Below the pieces are notes generated by a model. That model saw only the letters and a program-made list of their open reading frames with translations. It searched no databases and was not told the origin of the DNA. From positions 1-64,000 of the forward strand of contig CANGDL010000001.1 of assembly GCA_947452675.1 (NCBI GenBank): a stretch of 64,000 bases of DNA. Direction: 5' to 3'. Source of the DNA: Microbacteriaceae bacterium (GTDB taxonomy: Bacteria > Actinomycetota > Actinomycetes > Actinomycetales > Microbacteriaceae). The translations under genes and the position numbers were made by a program. Positions 34,940-45,982 of the stretch are shown here, in pieces; positions within the stretch are counted from its first letter, which is position 1, and the number at the start of each line of letters is the position of its first letter.

Positions 34940-36718
34940 ATGGCATATCTGACGCCTGGCGACCCTAGGAGCAGGCTTCGCAAGATTCAGATCTTGGTCG
35001 TAGCGATCGCCGTGCTTTTTGGTGCTCGACTAATTGATCTTCAAATCGTTGAGGCAGATGCAATCAACGCTAAATCGTATGCAAATCGAGCGGTCTCCCG
35101 AGTTCTGCCTTCGATTCGCGGTGATATCACCGACGGCACCGGCGCGGTGCTTGCTCACACAGTCTTCAAATACGACATCAATGCCGCGCCCGACATCGTT
35201 GCTCCGTTCAACCGAAAGGTAAACGGCCAGGATGTGCAAATTAGCGTTCAACAGGCTGCCACCGAAATTTCTACCCTGGTCGGTCAGACGCAACCCGAGG
35301 TTCTCGCAAAACTTGTCGGAACCGGAAAATATTCTCAGGTTGCCAAGGCTGTCGATGCCGAGGTTTACCGACAAATTAAAAATCTGGATATCCCATGGCT
35401 ATTTTTTGACCCACGCCCAGCGCGCGTTTATCCCAACGGTGCAGTTGCCGGAGGAATCCTCGGTTTCCTTGACCCAGACGGAAAGCCCCTTGAAGGAATT
35501 GAGCTCGCACAAAATGCCTGCCTAGCGGGCAAGGATGGCGAAGAGACTTATGAAAAGGGCGTCGATGGCATTCGAATTCCATCAAGCGCTGTCACATCTA
35601 AGGCAGCCGTACCTGGCAAAAGCATCAAGCTGACAATCAATGCGGATCTCCAATATTTCGCTCAGCAGGTTCTAACTGCTAACGTTGCCAAACTTCAGGC
35701 CGATTGGGGCACGGCTGTGGTTATCGAAGTGAAGACCGGCAAGATCCTGGTTGCCGCGGATGCGCCTAGCTATGACCCAAACCAGCCGGGCAAGTCATCC
35801 GTAGATAATCGAGGATCTCGAGTTTTTAGAACATCGTTCGAGCCTGGTTCAACTATGAAAATGGTTACAGCTGCCACAGCGATAGACACCGGCAAGGTCA
35901 CGCCAGAAACTCACTTCATCGCACCATTTGGTTTGACCATTCCGAATTCGAACGGATATCGCGTTACGGACAGCCACGTGCACGGCAATGATCGCCTTAC
36001 GGTGGCCGGTGTGCTTCGAGACTCTTCAAACACCGGTGCGATGCAGATCGGCAATCGCGTTCCTTGGCAAACCCGCTACACCTACATGCAGCGATTCGGA
36101 GTAGGTTCCATGCCTGGCTCAGGTTTTCCGGGTGAGAGTGCCGGACTTCTCAACACGCAAAGCACTTGGGCTAATGACGTTGTGAAGCGTTACGTATCTA
36201 CCTTTGGTCAAGGTGTCTCGGTCACACCATTGCAATCAGCGATGATGTATCAAGCGGTTGCGAACAAGGGAATCAGACTTCAGCCTCAGCTGATTGAAGG
36301 ATGTGTTGACGCTTCAGGCAACATGACCAAGGTCACTAAGGACAAAGCTCCGGTTCGGGTGGTTAGCGAGGCAACCGCAAAATCTACTCTCGATATTCTT
36401 GAGAAGGTCGTTGAGCAGGGTGGCATCGGAAAGCACGCCGCAGTGCCAGGCTATCGCGTCGGTGGTAAGACTGGAACCGCGCAAATTATCGACCCGAACA
36501 CGGGCCGTTATGGCAACCTACATGCCATTTCCTTTATTGGTTTAGCGCCGGTGGACGACCCTCAATATGTGGTTGCGGTAACAGCCTATAAATCTCGCAC
36601 GGTGAGCAATTCACTCGGAGCGACCCCGATTTTCAAGGCCATCATGTCGCAGGTGTTGCGCACCTATCGCGTCCCACCTTCAACTACAAAATCAGCGAAC
36701 ATTAAGACACAGTGGTAG
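34940..36718 (+). CDS. ftsI: division transpeptidase FtsI (PBP3-type)
   Basis: 592 aa. An N-terminal membrane anchor near 15-33 (IQILVVAIAVLFGARLIDLQIV) is followed by the PBP dimerisation domain, and the transpeptidase domain starts near 245. SxxK is GSTMK (Ser304, Lys307), SxN is in DSSNTG, and KTGTAQ lies near 514. Class B PBPs cross-link septal peptidoglycan with FtsW, encoded downstream in this cluster. No PASTA repeat is seen. Confidence 0.94.
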   Translation: MAYLTPGDPRSRLRKIQILVVAIAVLFGARLIDLQIVEADAINAKSYANRAVSRVLPSIRGDITDGTGAVLAHTVFKYDINAAPDIVAPFNRKVNGQDVQISVQQAATEISTLVGQTQPEVLAKLVGTGKYSQVAKAVDAEVYRQIKNLDIPWLFFDPRPARVYPNGAVAGGILGFLDPDGKPLEGIELAQNACLAGKDGEETYEKGVDGIRIPSSAVTSKAAVPGKSIKLTINADLQYFAQQVLTANVAKLQADWGTAVVIEVKTGKILVAADAPSYDPNQPGKSSVDNRGSRVFRTSFEPGSTMKMVTAATAIDTGKVTPETHFIAPFGLTIPNSNGYRVTDSHVHGNDRLTVAGVLRDSSNTGAMQIGNRVPWQTRYTYMQRFGVGSMPGSGFPGESAGLLNTQSTWANDVVKRYVSTFGQGVSVTPLQSAMMYQAVANKGIRLQPQLIEGCVDASGNMTKVTKDKAPVRVVSEATAKSTLDILEKVVEQGGIGKHAAVPGYRVGGKTGTAQIIDPNTGRYGNLHAISFIGLAPVDDPQYVVAVTAYKSRTVSNSLGATPIFKAIMSQVLRTYRVPPSTTKSANIKTQW

Positions 36719-36725
36719 TGAGGTT

Positions 36726-38270
36726 ATGGTGAAAGAATCAATCCCGCCGATCCTTCGACCTGAGTCGGTCGAACCGGTTAAACTTGTCGATTTTGCAGCA
36801 AGGTTTGGGCTCGAGTCGGTGGGCTCCATCGATAACGTGTGGCTAACAGGCATAAGCATGAACACTGGCGACCTCCGCCCGGGCGACCTCTTCGTTGCAA
36901 TGCCCGGCAAGAAAACCCACGGGGCGAACTTTGCGCCGAAAGCGGTCGAACTAGGCGCCGTCGCCATTGTGACTGACCGAACCGGCCTAGAAATTCTCGA
37001 GTCGCCTGCACTGCCTGTCCTGCTGCTCGAGAACCCTCGCGCGCAGTTGGGTGACTTAGCAGCTTTCGTCTATGGCAACGTTCCAGGCAACATGCCGAAG
37101 TTATTTGCCACCACCGGAACCAACGGAAAGACCTCGACTAGCTACCTAATTGAGGGCATCCTGCGTCAGTTGGGTGAAGTTACCGGCTTGACTTCAACTG
37201 CTGAGCGCCACATCGCCGGCGAAATTATTGTGAGTCGCCTCACCACTCCGGAATCACCTGAAATGCAGGCTTTGATAGCTCGAATGCGTGAAAAGGGTGT
37301 GACATCGGTGGCCGTTGAAGTTTCAGCGCAGGCGCTCTCGCAGTTGCGGGTAGACGGGATGCACTTTGACGTCGTCGGCTTCACAAACCTGAGTCACGAC
37401 CACCTCGATGACTATGCCGACATGCAGGCCTACCTCGAAGCCAAATTGCCTCTATTCACCAAGAAACGCGCGGAACGTGGTGTCGTGTGCCTTGATTCCG
37501 TATTTGGCAAAGCGTTCGTTAGGCAAAGCGAAATTCCCGTGGTCACAATAACAAGCCAGATGGGTGTCGACGCCGATTGGCACGTGGGCATCACCGCTGA
37601 AACGCCGTCATATACCTCGTTCGTTCTTGCTGGCCCGGATGGCGTCAACATCCGTTCGCGTGTGCCGCTTCTGGGTGCTCACATGGCCGCAAATGCCGGC
37701 TTAGCCATCGTTATGTTGATTGAAGCTGGTTTTAGTGCCGAAAAAATTCAAGCGGCAATCCTAAATGGCATCGAAGCCTATTTACCAGGTCGAACAGAAC
37801 GTGTCACCGGTGCAACGGGACCTGATGTTTATGTGGATTTCGGCCACAGTCCAGATGCTTTTTTGAACACGCTTTCGGCAGTTAGAAAGGTGACCGAGGG
37901 GCGAGTATTTATGGTCTTTGGCGCCGATGGTGATCGCGATGCGAGCAAGCGTCCTGATATGGCTCGCGTTGCCGCAGAAGGCTGCGATGTTTTGGTTATC
38001 ACCGATCACCATCCTCGCTTTGAGGACCCTGCATCGATTCGAAAAACCCTGGTTGATGCGGCGCAGGCGGCGCGACCAGAACTTGAAATTTATGAAGTAA
38101 GCCCACCTGAAGCGGCAATTCGTAAGGCTGTTTCGCTTGCTAAGCCGGGCGACGCAATTCTCTGGGCGGGGCCGGGACACCAGGACTACCGTGACATTAG
38201 GGGAGTGCGAACTCCGTATTCGGCGCGCGCCGAAGCGCGCGCGGCACTTAAGGAAAACGGCTGGGTATGA
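36726..38270 (+). CDS. murE: UDP-MurNAc-tripeptide ligase MurE
   Basis: 514 aa with ATP-binding TTGTNGKTSTSY near 129-140. The motif that normally contacts the third amino acid is DNPR in meso-DAP ligases; here it reads DHHPR at 427-431, followed by FEDP. The Arg is kept and the Asn is His. Residue 3 could be meso-DAP or another diamino acid, as in the B-type walls common in Microbacteriaceae. Its stop overlaps the murF ATG. Confidence 0.92.
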   Translation: MVKESIPPILRPESVEPVKLVDFAARFGLESVGSIDNVWLTGISMNTGDLRPGDLFVAMPGKKTHGANFAPKAVELGAVAIVTDRTGLEILESPALPVLLLENPRAQLGDLAAFVYGNVPGNMPKLFATTGTNGKTSTSYLIEGILRQLGEVTGLTSTAERHIAGEIIVSRLTTPESPEMQALIARMREKGVTSVAVEVSAQALSQLRVDGMHFDVVGFTNLSHDHLDDYADMQAYLEAKLPLFTKKRAERGVVCLDSVFGKAFVRQSEIPVVTITSQMGVDADWHVGITAETPSYTSFVLAGPDGVNIRSRVPLLGAHMAANAGLAIVMLIEAGFSAEKIQAAILNGIEAYLPGRTERVTGATGPDVYVDFGHSPDAFLNTLSAVRKVTEGRVFMVFGADGDRDASKRPDMARVAAEGCDVLVITDHHPRFEDPASIRKTLVDAAQAARPELEIYEVSPPEAAIRKAVSLAKPGDAILWAGPGHQDYRDIRGVRTPYSARAEARAALKENGWV

Positions 38271-39673
38271 TTTCACTTTCGCTGGCTGAAATCGCCGAGG
38301 CTATTGGCGGCCAAATCTCGAGTAAAACTGCACTTGCCACGGATGACCTTTTCGTTACGGGCTCAGTTGAAACCGATTCGCGCCAAGTTAAACCAGGGAG
38401 TCTCTTCTTCGCCCGCCCCGGTGAAGTCACGGACGGGCACCTTTTTATCGGTTCTGCACTTGAAAATGGAGCCATTGCCGCGGTCGTTGACCACGTTGTT
38501 GCTGAAGACATGCCTCAGATTCTGGTAGACGACGTAACTGTAGCCCTAGGTAAATTGGCGAAATACGTTTTGGAACGCATCCGTGAGGTTAGCGAACTCG
38601 AGGTCATCGGCATTACTGGCTCTAACGGCAAGACAACGACGAAAAACATGCTTCGCGCGATTCTTAGCGAGAGCGGCCCAACGATTGCTCCAATCGAGTC
38701 ATACAACAATGAAGTTGGCGCGCCGATTTCGATCTTGAAAGCTACGTTCGAAACCAGATTTTTGGTGGTCGAACTCGGCGCCGGTGGCCCTGGCAGCATT
38801 GCCTATCTGACCGATATCGCTAAACCAAATATCGGAGTTTTGCTAAAAGTTGGGCTGGCCCATGTCGGCGAATTCGGAGGCATTGAAGGCACAGCAAAAA
38901 TTAAGGGTGAGTTGGCCGCGGGGCTAAGCGCCAAAGACCTATTTATTGGCAATGCCGATGATGGTTACGTTCGAGACATGGAGACACTAGCCAAACCCGT
39001 ATGGTTTGGAACAGCGCCCGATGCCGCCTATCGAGCCACTGACCTTCAGCTCGATATCACAGGCACAAGCTTCGCCATGCATTGGCCTGACGAGGAAACT
39101 AAAAAGGTTACTCTTCAAATTTTGGGCGAGCACCACGTGATGAACGCTCTCGCTTCCCTGGCTGTTTCCGATCAACTGCACATTCCTAGAGCACAGGCAG
39201 TTGCCGCATTGGAAGCCATGCCGCTTGCCGAGCGTTGGCGAATGCAACTTTCCACGCGCGAAGATGGCGTATCAATCATCAATGATGCGTATAACGCCAG
39301 CCCGGACTCGATGAAAGCTGCTTTGCAAACTTTGGCCCAGCTTGGCAAGTCGGGTCGCCGAACCATCGCCATCCTCGGAGAAATGGCAGAGCTCGGTACT
39401 TTCTCGCGAGAGCAACACGACGCGATAGGTCGAATCGTGGTTCGGTTAAATATTGATCAACTCGTGGTCGTTGGCGAGGCTGCGAAGTTAATTCACATGG
39501 GTGCGGAACAAGAGGGATCTTGGGGTGGTGAATCGAAATATTTCGATTCGATTGCCGAGGCTTTGGCCTATGTTCGTGGAATGCTAGTTGCTGGTGACAT
39601 CGTGTTGGTTAAATCATCGAAGTCGGCCAATCTCAGACATCTGGGAGACGATCTAATGGAGGTTAAACCGTGA
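38267..39673 (+). CDS. murF: UDP-MurNAc-tripeptide:D-Ala-D-Ala ligase MurF
   Basis: 468 aa. [14 protein letters not shown] is the Mur-ligase P-loop near 115; the N-terminal part carries the [13 protein letters not shown] uridine-binding signature. [15 protein letters not shown] lies near 341. It adds the D-Ala-D-Ala dipeptide, finishing the UDP-muramyl pentapeptide. Start and stop both overlap neighbours (ATGA with murE, GTGA with mraY). Confidence 0.94.
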   Translation: MISLSLAEIAEAIGGQISSKTALATDDLFVTGSVETDSRQVKPGSLFFARPGEVTDGHLFIGSALENGAIAAVVDHVVAEDMPQILVDDVTVALGKLAKYVLERIREVSELEVIGITGSNGKTTTKNMLRAILSESGPTIAPIESYNNEVGAPISILKATFETRFLVVELGAGGPGSIAYLTDIAKPNIGVLLKVGLAHVGEFGGIEGTAKIKGELAAGLSAKDLFIGNADDGYVRDMETLAKPVWFGTAPDAAYRATDLQLDITGTSFAMHWPDEETKKVTLQILGEHHVMNALASLAVSDQLHIPRAQAVAALEAMPLAERWRMQLSTREDGVSIINDAYNASPDSMKAALQTLAQLGKSGRRTIAILGEMAELGTFSREQHDAIGRIVVRLNIDQLVVVGEAAKLIHMGAEQEGSWGGESKYFDSIAEALAYVRGMLVAGDIVLVKSSKSANLRHLGDDLMEVKP

Positions 39674-40770
39674 GAGCGATTCTGCTCGCCGGCGCAGTAG
39701 CAATGGCGTTTACCCTTCTGGTCACACCGGGCTTTATCTGGCTATTCCGCCGGCTAAAGTGGGGCCAATTCATCCGAGAAGATGGGCCGCAGAGCCACAA
39801 GACTAAGCACGGAACGCCAACTATGGGTGGCGTGGTCATCATCGTGGCAGTTGTTCTCGGTTACTTTGTCGGCAAACTGGCAAACTTCGAAGCCCCTACC
39901 GCATCGGCATTATTGGTTTTGTTCATGCTGGTTGGCCTCGGATTGGTCGGCTTCATCGATGACTTCATAAAGACTCATAAGCAAAGAAGCTTGGGACTAA
40001 CCGGTTGGGCGAAAATTGCACTCCAAGGCGTTGTGGCCACCGCCTTCGCAATCATGGCTTTGCAATTTCCCAACGATCGCAATCTGACACCAGCGTCTAC
40101 AAAAATATCCTTCACTCGAGACCTGCCAATCGATCTGATGTTCTTCGGTTCGGTAATCGGAGTGATCCTCTTCATTGTGTGGATCTACTTCCTCGTTGCC
40201 GGAACCTCAAATGGTGTGAACATAGCAGACGGCCTAGACGGCTTGGCGACCGGTTCTAGCATCATGGCAATTGGCGCGTATGCAATCATCGGGTTCTGGG
40301 AATTTAACCAGAGCTGCGGTTCCGTCGCAGAGAATCTCTCCTCTTGCTACAACGTTCGCGACCCGCTTGACTTAGCCGTAGTAGCTTCGGCGCTAGTCGG
40401 GGCGCTGGCCGGTTTCCTTTGGTGGAATACTTCACCCGCCCAAATCTTCATGGGAGACACAGGTTCCCTCGGTCTCGGCGGAGCACTGGCGTCATTAGCG
40501 ATTCTTTCGAGAACTGAACTTCTCCTCGTCCTAATCGGCGGCATCTTTGTTATTGTCACCGGTTCAGTAATCATTCAGCGAGGTTGGTTCAAACTCACCA
40601 AGTGGCGCACGGGAACTGGGCGCAGGGTTTTCTTGATGAGTCCGCTTCATCATCACTTTGAGCTCAAAGGTTGGGCACAAATTACGGTGGTCATTCGCTT
40701 CTGGATTATTTGCGGGCTATCCGTGCTCACTGGCATTGGGATCTTCTACATCAACTGGATCTATGGTTAG
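39670..40770 (+). CDS. mraY: phospho-MurNAc-pentapeptide transferase MraY
   Basis: 366 aa integral membrane protein with about ten hydrophobic segments, from a GTG overlapping the murF stop. [29 protein letters not shown], the catalytic [12 protein letters not shown] and [13 protein letters not shown] are all present. It moves phospho-MurNAc-pentapeptide from UDP to undecaprenyl phosphate, making lipid I. Location in mid-dcw is standard. Confidence 0.96.
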   Translation: MRAILLAGAVAMAFTLLVTPGFIWLFRRLKWGQFIREDGPQSHKTKHGTPTMGGVVIIVAVVLGYFVGKLANFEAPTASALLVLFMLVGLGLVGFIDDFIKTHKQRSLGLTGWAKIALQGVVATAFAIMALQFPNDRNLTPASTKISFTRDLPIDLMFFGSVIGVILFIVWIYFLVAGTSNGVNIADGLDGLATGSSIMAIGAYAIIGFWEFNQSCGSVAENLSSCYNVRDPLDLAVVASALVGALAGFLWWNTSPAQIFMGDTGSLGLGGALASLAILSRTELLLVLIGGIFVIVTGSVIIQRGWFKLTKWRTGTGRRVFLMSPLHHHFELKGWAQITVVIRFWIICGLSVLTGIGIFYINWIYG

Positions 40771-40775
40771 TTTGA

Positions 40776-42248
40776 ATGGCTGACCTTGACCAATTAACCA
40801 GTTGGCATTCCAACTGGGACGAAATTCACGCACTTGTCTTCGGGCTTGGCGTATCCGGATTTTCAGCCGCAGACACGCTGGCGGAACTCGGCGCAAAGAC
40901 CCTCGTGGTCGCCAAAAATGCCGAACCTGATTTGCTCGACATCCTTGACGTCATCGGAGTCCCTCATATCACCGGCGATGCCGCAAATGGTGTGCCAGCG
41001 GCTGTTGTGGAATTCAAACCAGATCTCGTAATCGTCTCGCCCGGAATTCGCCCAGACAACGAACTCCTGCGATGGGCTGCTGAACAAGGCGTTGCAATTT
41101 GGGTCGACATTGATCTCGCCTGGCGTTTACGAGATAAAACCGACCGTCTGGCTCACTGGTTTACAGTGACGGGAACGAACGGCAAAACCACGACCGTGCA
41201 ATTGTTGACCGCGATGCTTAATCAGGGCGGCATCAAGGCCGAAGCCTGCGGAAACATAGGAAAGCCAATACTGGACGTGATTCGAGACCCCGAGGGGTTC
41301 GATGCGATTGTCGTTGAACTTTCAAGTTTTCAACTGCACTATCTCGGCGAGATTTTTCCATTCTCGAGCGCCGCACTCAACCTCGCCGATGATCACCTCG
41401 ACTGGCATGGTGGCTTTGAGGAATACAAGGCGGCTAAGGCAAAGGTATATGAGAATACTGTTGCCGCCTGTGTTTACAACGTCATGGATAAGGCAACCGA
41501 ATCAATGGTTGAAGACGCCGATGTCGTTGATGGTGCTCGAGCGATTGGCTTCACTCTTGGCATCCCGTCTAGGAGTCAAATCGGTTTCGTGGAGGACATA
41601 CTTTGCGACCGGGCCTTTCTAGATGATCGAGCCAATAACGCCGTCGAAATCGCGACCCTTGAAGATTTAAGTGAAATTGGCCTGCTTACTCCGCACCTCA
41701 TGGCTAACACCGCTGCTGCAGCGGCGATGGCACGTTCGGCCGGAGTGGACCCAGGTGACATCAGAGACGCCATTCGAAACTTCAGACTTGATGCACACCG
41801 AATTGAACTGGTTGCTGAGGCGAATGGAGTCCGATGGATTGATGATTCCAAGGCAACGAACCCACATGCGGCAGCTGCTTCACTCGCTTCGTTTGATCGA
41901 GTGATTTGGATAGTTGGCGGCCTTTTAAAGGGAGTGGACATCAGCCCACTTGTGAAGAAGAATGCCCAAAAACTTGCAGCAGCGATAATCATTGGCAAAG
42001 ACCGTCAACTGGTTGTGGCTGCACTGAAAGAACAGGCGCCGGAGGTTCCCGTCGTAGAGATTCTTGCCGAAACGGGTCAGGCTGTCATGGATGAGGCCGT
42101 TGCCGCGGCCGCCAAATTTGCCCACGATGGCGATGTTGTGCTCTTGGCGCCAGCAGCGGCATCGATGGATCAATTTAAGGATTACGCCGATCGAGGAAAT
42201 AGTTTTTCCATCGCCGCCAGGGCGCTGATCGGGGGAGCGCATGGCTAA
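40776..42248 (+). CDS. murD: UDP-MurNAc-L-Ala:D-Glu ligase MurD
   Basis: 490 aa, slightly longer than E. coli MurD. N-terminal UDP-binding Rossmann half with LVFGLGVSGFSAADTLAELG; P-loop TVTGTNGKTTTVQL near 131; DDSKATNPHAA near 354 in the C-terminal part. It adds D-glutamate to UDP-MurNAc-L-Ala. Its end overlaps ftsW by eight bases. Confidence 0.95.
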   Translation: MADLDQLTSWHSNWDEIHALVFGLGVSGFSAADTLAELGAKTLVVAKNAEPDLLDILDVIGVPHITGDAANGVPAAVVEFKPDLVIVSPGIRPDNELLRWAAEQGVAIWVDIDLAWRLRDKTDRLAHWFTVTGTNGKTTTVQLLTAMLNQGGIKAEACGNIGKPILDVIRDPEGFDAIVVELSSFQLHYLGEIFPFSSAALNLADDHLDWHGGFEEYKAAKAKVYENTVAACVYNVMDKATESMVEDADVVDGARAIGFTLGIPSRSQIGFVEDILCDRAFLDDRANNAVEIATLEDLSEIGLLTPHLMANTAAAAAMARSAGVDPGDIRDAIRNFRLDAHRIELVAEANGVRWIDDSKATNPHAAAASLASFDRVIWIVGGLLKGVDISPLVKKNAQKLAAAIIIGKDRQLVVAALKEQAPEVPVVEILAETGQAVMDEAVAAAAKFAHDGDVVLLAPAAASMDQFKDYADRGNSFSIAARALIGGAHG

Positions 42249-43476
42249 GAACAAGCCACGCATCGGGCGAGTCAATTTGGCGCAATCGGGCGCGGGTTTG
42301 CAAGAGCTTTTTGGTCGCGTGTTTCGCGCACAGTCGATTTATTTCTACCAACTACTCGGAGTGACCCTTTTCTTGGTCGCCTTTGGCTTGGTTATGGTGC
42401 TTTCGGCTTCCTCGATTGACGCTTTGAAGGCCTCTAATAATTCCTTCGCCATCTTCAGTAAACAGGCAATATTTGCTCTGCTCGGATTGATAGGCATGTC
42501 GCTCGCCTCACTTATGTCGATGAACTGGTGGCGAGGTAAGGCCAAGCTCTTTTACATCGCCTTCATGGCTTTGCAGCTAGCGGTTTTATTTATCGGTAAG
42601 GATATCAACGGAAACCGAAATTGGATCAGCATCTTCGGTATCGCTGTTCAGCCTTCCGAGTTCCTAAAAGTTGCGGTTGTGTTGCATGTAGCCGTCTTTC
42701 TTTCGGCTCGAACTCGTGAATTGGATGACGTAACTACGTGGCGAAAAGCGGGAGTGATGATGGGTGCCGCCATGATTCTCGTGTTTGGCGGTAAAGACCT
42801 CGGAACGATGCTGATTATGCTCATCATGTTCGTCGGTCTATTGGCACTGGCTGGAATGCCGATGAAGTTATTGCGCCTGATTGGATTGGCTACCGTTGTC
42901 ATCATTCCGCTCTTGCTAACCTTCGGTTCGGGTTCCCGCGTAGGTCGAATCACGGCATGGCTCAACCCGAGTGCTCCAGATCCAAATGGTTACAACTGGC
43001 AATCGGAGCACGGCATGTGGGCTATCTCGGCCGGCCGAATCTTCGGTGCCGGTCTCGGGGAATCAAAAATGAAATGGTCTTGGATTCCCGAGGTTGAAAA
43101 CGACTTTATTTTTGCAGTTATATCCGAAGAACTTGGCCTAATTGGCGCGCTGGTAGTGGTGGCTCTATTCGTGGCTCTCGCGGTTTCTTTCTTCAGAATT
43201 TGGAAGCGAACCTCGGATGATTTCAGCAGGTACGTAGTTTCTGGGATCATGATTTGGATAGTCTTCCAGGCATTGATCAATATGGCGGTTGTGCTTCGTC
43301 TGTTGCCAGTGCTCGGTGTTCCATTGCCATTGATTTCGGCCGGTGGCTCGTCGCTCATTGCGACGCTTGGGGCAATTGGCATTGTTCTCGCAGTTGAACG
43401 TGAGAATCACGCAAATCCGCTCTCCGGGCGTCAAGGTCGCATGCCTCAGACTCGACAACTAAGGCGAGTGCGATGA
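42241..43476 (+). CDS. ftsW: peptidoglycan polymerase FtsW (SEDS family)
   Basis: 411 aa, about ten membrane segments. GNRNWISIFGIAVQPSEFLK, the SEDS signature region near 125-145, and the late PLPLISAGGSSL near 360 are conserved. A basic cytosolic N-terminal part of 35 residues precedes the first helix. It polymerises lipid II at the septum with FtsI. The C-terminus is short and basic. The murG ATG overlaps its TGA. Confidence 0.95.
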   Translation: MAKNKPRIGRVNLAQSGAGLQELFGRVFRAQSIYFYQLLGVTLFLVAFGLVMVLSASSIDALKASNNSFAIFSKQAIFALLGLIGMSLASLMSMNWWRGKAKLFYIAFMALQLAVLFIGKDINGNRNWISIFGIAVQPSEFLKVAVVLHVAVFLSARTRELDDVTTWRKAGVMMGAAMILVFGGKDLGTMLIMLIMFVGLLALAGMPMKLLRLIGLATVVIIPLLLTFGSGSRVGRITAWLNPSAPDPNGYNWQSEHGMWAISAGRIFGAGLGESKMKWSWIPEVENDFIFAVISEELGLIGALVVVALFVALAVSFFRIWKRTSDDFSRYVVSGIMIWIVFQALINMAVVLRLLPVLGVPLPLISAGGSSLIATLGAIGIVLAVERENHANPLSGRQGRMPQTRQLRRVR

Positions 43477-44540
43477 CCAATTTTCTACTCGCTGGCGGCG
43501 GCACGGCCGGCCATGTGAACCCGCTTTTATCACTAGCTGATGCGATTATGAGCGACGACACTGGCAACCGAGTTTGGGCTCTTGGAACTCGGGAGGGGCT
43601 AGAAGCCACCTTGGTTCCTGAGCGAGGATATGAGCTTTTGATTGTGGACCGCTTGCCTTTTCCTCGAAAGCCTTCGCTTTATGCGCTCAGTTTTCCAATC
43701 CGATTCCGTAATGCTGTGAACCAGGTTAAGAAATACCTGAGAAATCACAATATCGACGTGGTCGTTGGTTTCGGTGGTTATGCATCCGCACCTGCCTACC
43801 TTGCGGCTAAGAGCCTTGGCATCCCTGTGGTGGTTCACGAAGCAAACGCACTGCCGGGGTGGGCTAATAAGCTCGGTTCGAAATCAGCAAAAGCTGTTGG
43901 CGTTGCTTTCCATTCAACGCCGCTGCCAAAGGCTACGTTCGTGGGAATGCCACTTCGTAAAGAAATTGAAGAACTCGCTCAAGGCACTGACCAAGAGGCA
44001 GCGCGAATACACTTTGGTCTAGATCCAGACACCGTGACCCTTCTGGTCACCGGCGGCTCGCTTGGTGCAAAGCGCATCAATGAGACCATCGAAAAGTCTC
44101 GCAAAGTGCTTTCAGCGGCAGGGATCCAGGTGCTCCACATCGTTGGTGGTCGTTCGGACCTTCCCGAAATTCACTCAAAAGATTATGTGAGATTGGCTTA
44201 CTGTGATCGCATGGATTTGGCTATTTCTGCAAGCAACGCTGCGGTTTCGCGTGCTGGCGCATCTACCGTAAGCGAGTTTGCGGCGGTTGGGCTTCCGGCT
44301 GTTTATGTGCCTTATCCGGTTGGCAATGGGGAACAGAAACTCAACGTCGCCGAACTGGTTTCCGCGGATGGCGGCATCCTGGTTCCAGACGTTGATTTCA
44401 CTCCTGACTATGTCTCGAATTTTGTGGTTCCACTTGTATCCAATTCGAGAGCTCTCGCCGATATGGCTGCCAAAGCTCGCAAAGTTGGCGTCGCAGATGG
44501 CACCGCAAGGCTGCTACGCCTTGTAAAAGGCGTGTTGTAG
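43473..44540 (+). CDS. murG: lipid II synthase MurG
   Basis: 355 aa GT-B glycosyltransferase. LLAGGGTAGHVNPLL at 4-18 is the first glycine-rich loop, GFGGYASAPAYLAAK the second, VTGGSLGAKRIN the start of the C-terminal half, and SRAGASTVSEFAAVGLPAVYVP binds UDP-GlcNAc. It adds GlcNAc to lipid I at the inner leaflet. A 52-base gap to murC contains TAGTCT, a possible extra promoter. Confidence 0.95.
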   Translation: MTNFLLAGGGTAGHVNPLLSLADAIMSDDTGNRVWALGTREGLEATLVPERGYELLIVDRLPFPRKPSLYALSFPIRFRNAVNQVKKYLRNHNIDVVVGFGGYASAPAYLAAKSLGIPVVVHEANALPGWANKLGSKSAKAVGVAFHSTPLPKATFVGMPLRKEIEELAQGTDQEAARIHFGLDPDTVTLLVTGGSLGAKRINETIEKSRKVLSAAGIQVLHIVGGRSDLPEIHSKDYVRLAYCDRMDLAISASNAAVSRAGASTVSEFAAVGLPAVYVPYPVGNGEQKLNVAELVSADGGILVPDVDFTPDYVSNFVVPLVSNSRALADMAAKARKVGVADGTARLLRLVKGVL

Positions 44541-44592
44541 AGCCCAAAACTAGATCACTCAACCTAGTCTTTAGGGGATAGTTAGGAACGCC

Positions 44593-45981
44593 ATGATCAA
44601 GCCAGATTTCACCCAGAGAGTCCCCGACGACTTGGGAACCGTGCACTTCGTTGGAATCGGCGGATCGGGCATGAGTGGCATAGCCCGCATCCTACTTGGC
44701 ATGGGCCATAGGGTGACCGGAAGTGACCTTCGTGACACCGATGCGGTTGCATCGTTGCGTGCCTTAGGCGCGGAAATCTTCATCGGGCATGATGAAAAAC
44801 ACCTCGGAAACCCTGACACCGTGGTTGTGACGTCGGCATTGTGGCCGACGAACCCGGAATATTTGCTTGCCAAGGAGCGCGGGATTCCTGTCATTCACCG
44901 CTCTCAGGCGCTTGCATACCTAACCTCAAAGCGGCGCGTCATCGCGGTCGCTGGAGCTCACGGCAAGACGACAAGCACGGGCATGATCATCACAGGTCTG
45001 TTGGGGTTGGGAGAAGACCCATCTTTCGTAAACGGTGGAGTGATTGCATCTTTGAACGCTTCATCTGCAAGCGGTTCGGGCAACCTTTTTGTCATCGAGG
45101 CAGATGAATCTGATGGTTCATTCCTGCATTACGACACTGCCATCGCTCTGATAACTAACGTGGATGCCGATCACCTTGACCACTACGGGAGCGAGGAGGC
45201 TTTTGAATCTGAATTTGGCCGATTTGCTCAAGGGGCTAAGGAGTTTGTTGCAATTAGTTCGGATGATCCTGGTGCTGTTCGGGTTAGCAAGCTAATCAAG
45301 GAAAAGCGGGTTCTCGGCTTTGGTCGAGCGGAGGGTTCAGCAGTTCGCCTAATTGACGTGGATGCCTCTGGCGCGCGGGTGTCTTTTGGGCTGGTTTATG
45401 AAGGCAAAACCTACCGGGCCGAATTAAACGTTCCTGGTGAGCACAACGCAGTAAACGCCGCTGGCGCATTCGCAGTCTTGGTCGGTCTCGGTTTTGACCC
45501 GGCCAAATCGCTTGCGGAAATAAGTGAGTTTGGCGGAACCGAAAGACGCTTTGAACTCCACGGCGAAGAACGTGGCGTCAAGGTTTATGACGATTTTGCT
45601 CACCACCCGACCGAAGTAGCGGCAGCCATCAAGGCTGCTCGCGCTGTGGTTGGCAAAGGTCGGATTATTACAGTGTTTCAGCCGCATCTCTACAGCCGAA
45701 CTCGTTTAATGGCCAAAGAATTCGCGCAAGCTCTTTCGGCTAGCGATGAAGTCGTCGTACTCGACATTTACGCAGCGCGTGAAGATCCGGAACCGGGAGT
45801 TACGGGTGCGCTTGTGAGTGACGCCTTCACCGACCAGTCACAGGTTCACTATGTCCCAGTCTGGGATGACGTCCCCGCCGTAGCCGCCGCGTTGGCGCAT
45901 GAAGGCGACTTTATTATGACGATGGGTTGCGGTGACATCTATCGCATGGTTCCGGCGCTTCTCGAGGCCCTAGAAGGTTAA
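44593..45981 (+). CDS. murC: UDP-MurNAc:L-Ala ligase MurC
   Basis: 462 aa. Starts with [18 protein letters not shown] (UDP-MurNAc Rossmann), P-loop [13 protein letters not shown] near 119, [10 protein letters not shown], and [11 protein letters not shown] near 333 as in MurC. It adds L-alanine, the first amino acid of the stem peptide. ftsQ begins one base after its stop. Confidence 0.95.
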   Translation: MIKPDFTQRVPDDLGTVHFVGIGGSGMSGIARILLGMGHRVTGSDLRDTDAVASLRALGAEIFIGHDEKHLGNPDTVVVTSALWPTNPEYLLAKERGIPVIHRSQALAYLTSKRRVIAVAGAHGKTTSTGMIITGLLGLGEDPSFVNGGVIASLNASSASGSGNLFVIEADESDGSFLHYDTAIALITNVDADHLDHYGSEEAFESEFGRFAQGAKEFVAISSDDPGAVRVSKLIKEKRVLGFGRAEGSAVRLIDVDASGARVSFGLVYEGKTYRAELNVPGEHNAVNAAGAFAVLVGLGFDPAKSLAEISEFGGTERRFELHGEERGVKVYDDFAHHPTEVAAAIKAARAVVGKGRIITVFQPHLYSRTRLMAKEFAQALSASDEVVVLDIYAAREDPEPGVTGALVSDAFTDQSQVHYVPVWDDVPAVAAALAHEGDFIMTMGCGDIYRMVPALLEALEG

Positions 45982-45982
45982 A

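Noticed and set aside
42648-43382. Minus-strand ORFs of 105 and 130 aa opposite ftsW
   Set aside because: They are out-of-frame shadows of a strong + strand gene, rich in Arg/Pro/Thr/Ile, with no RBS or recognisable motif.
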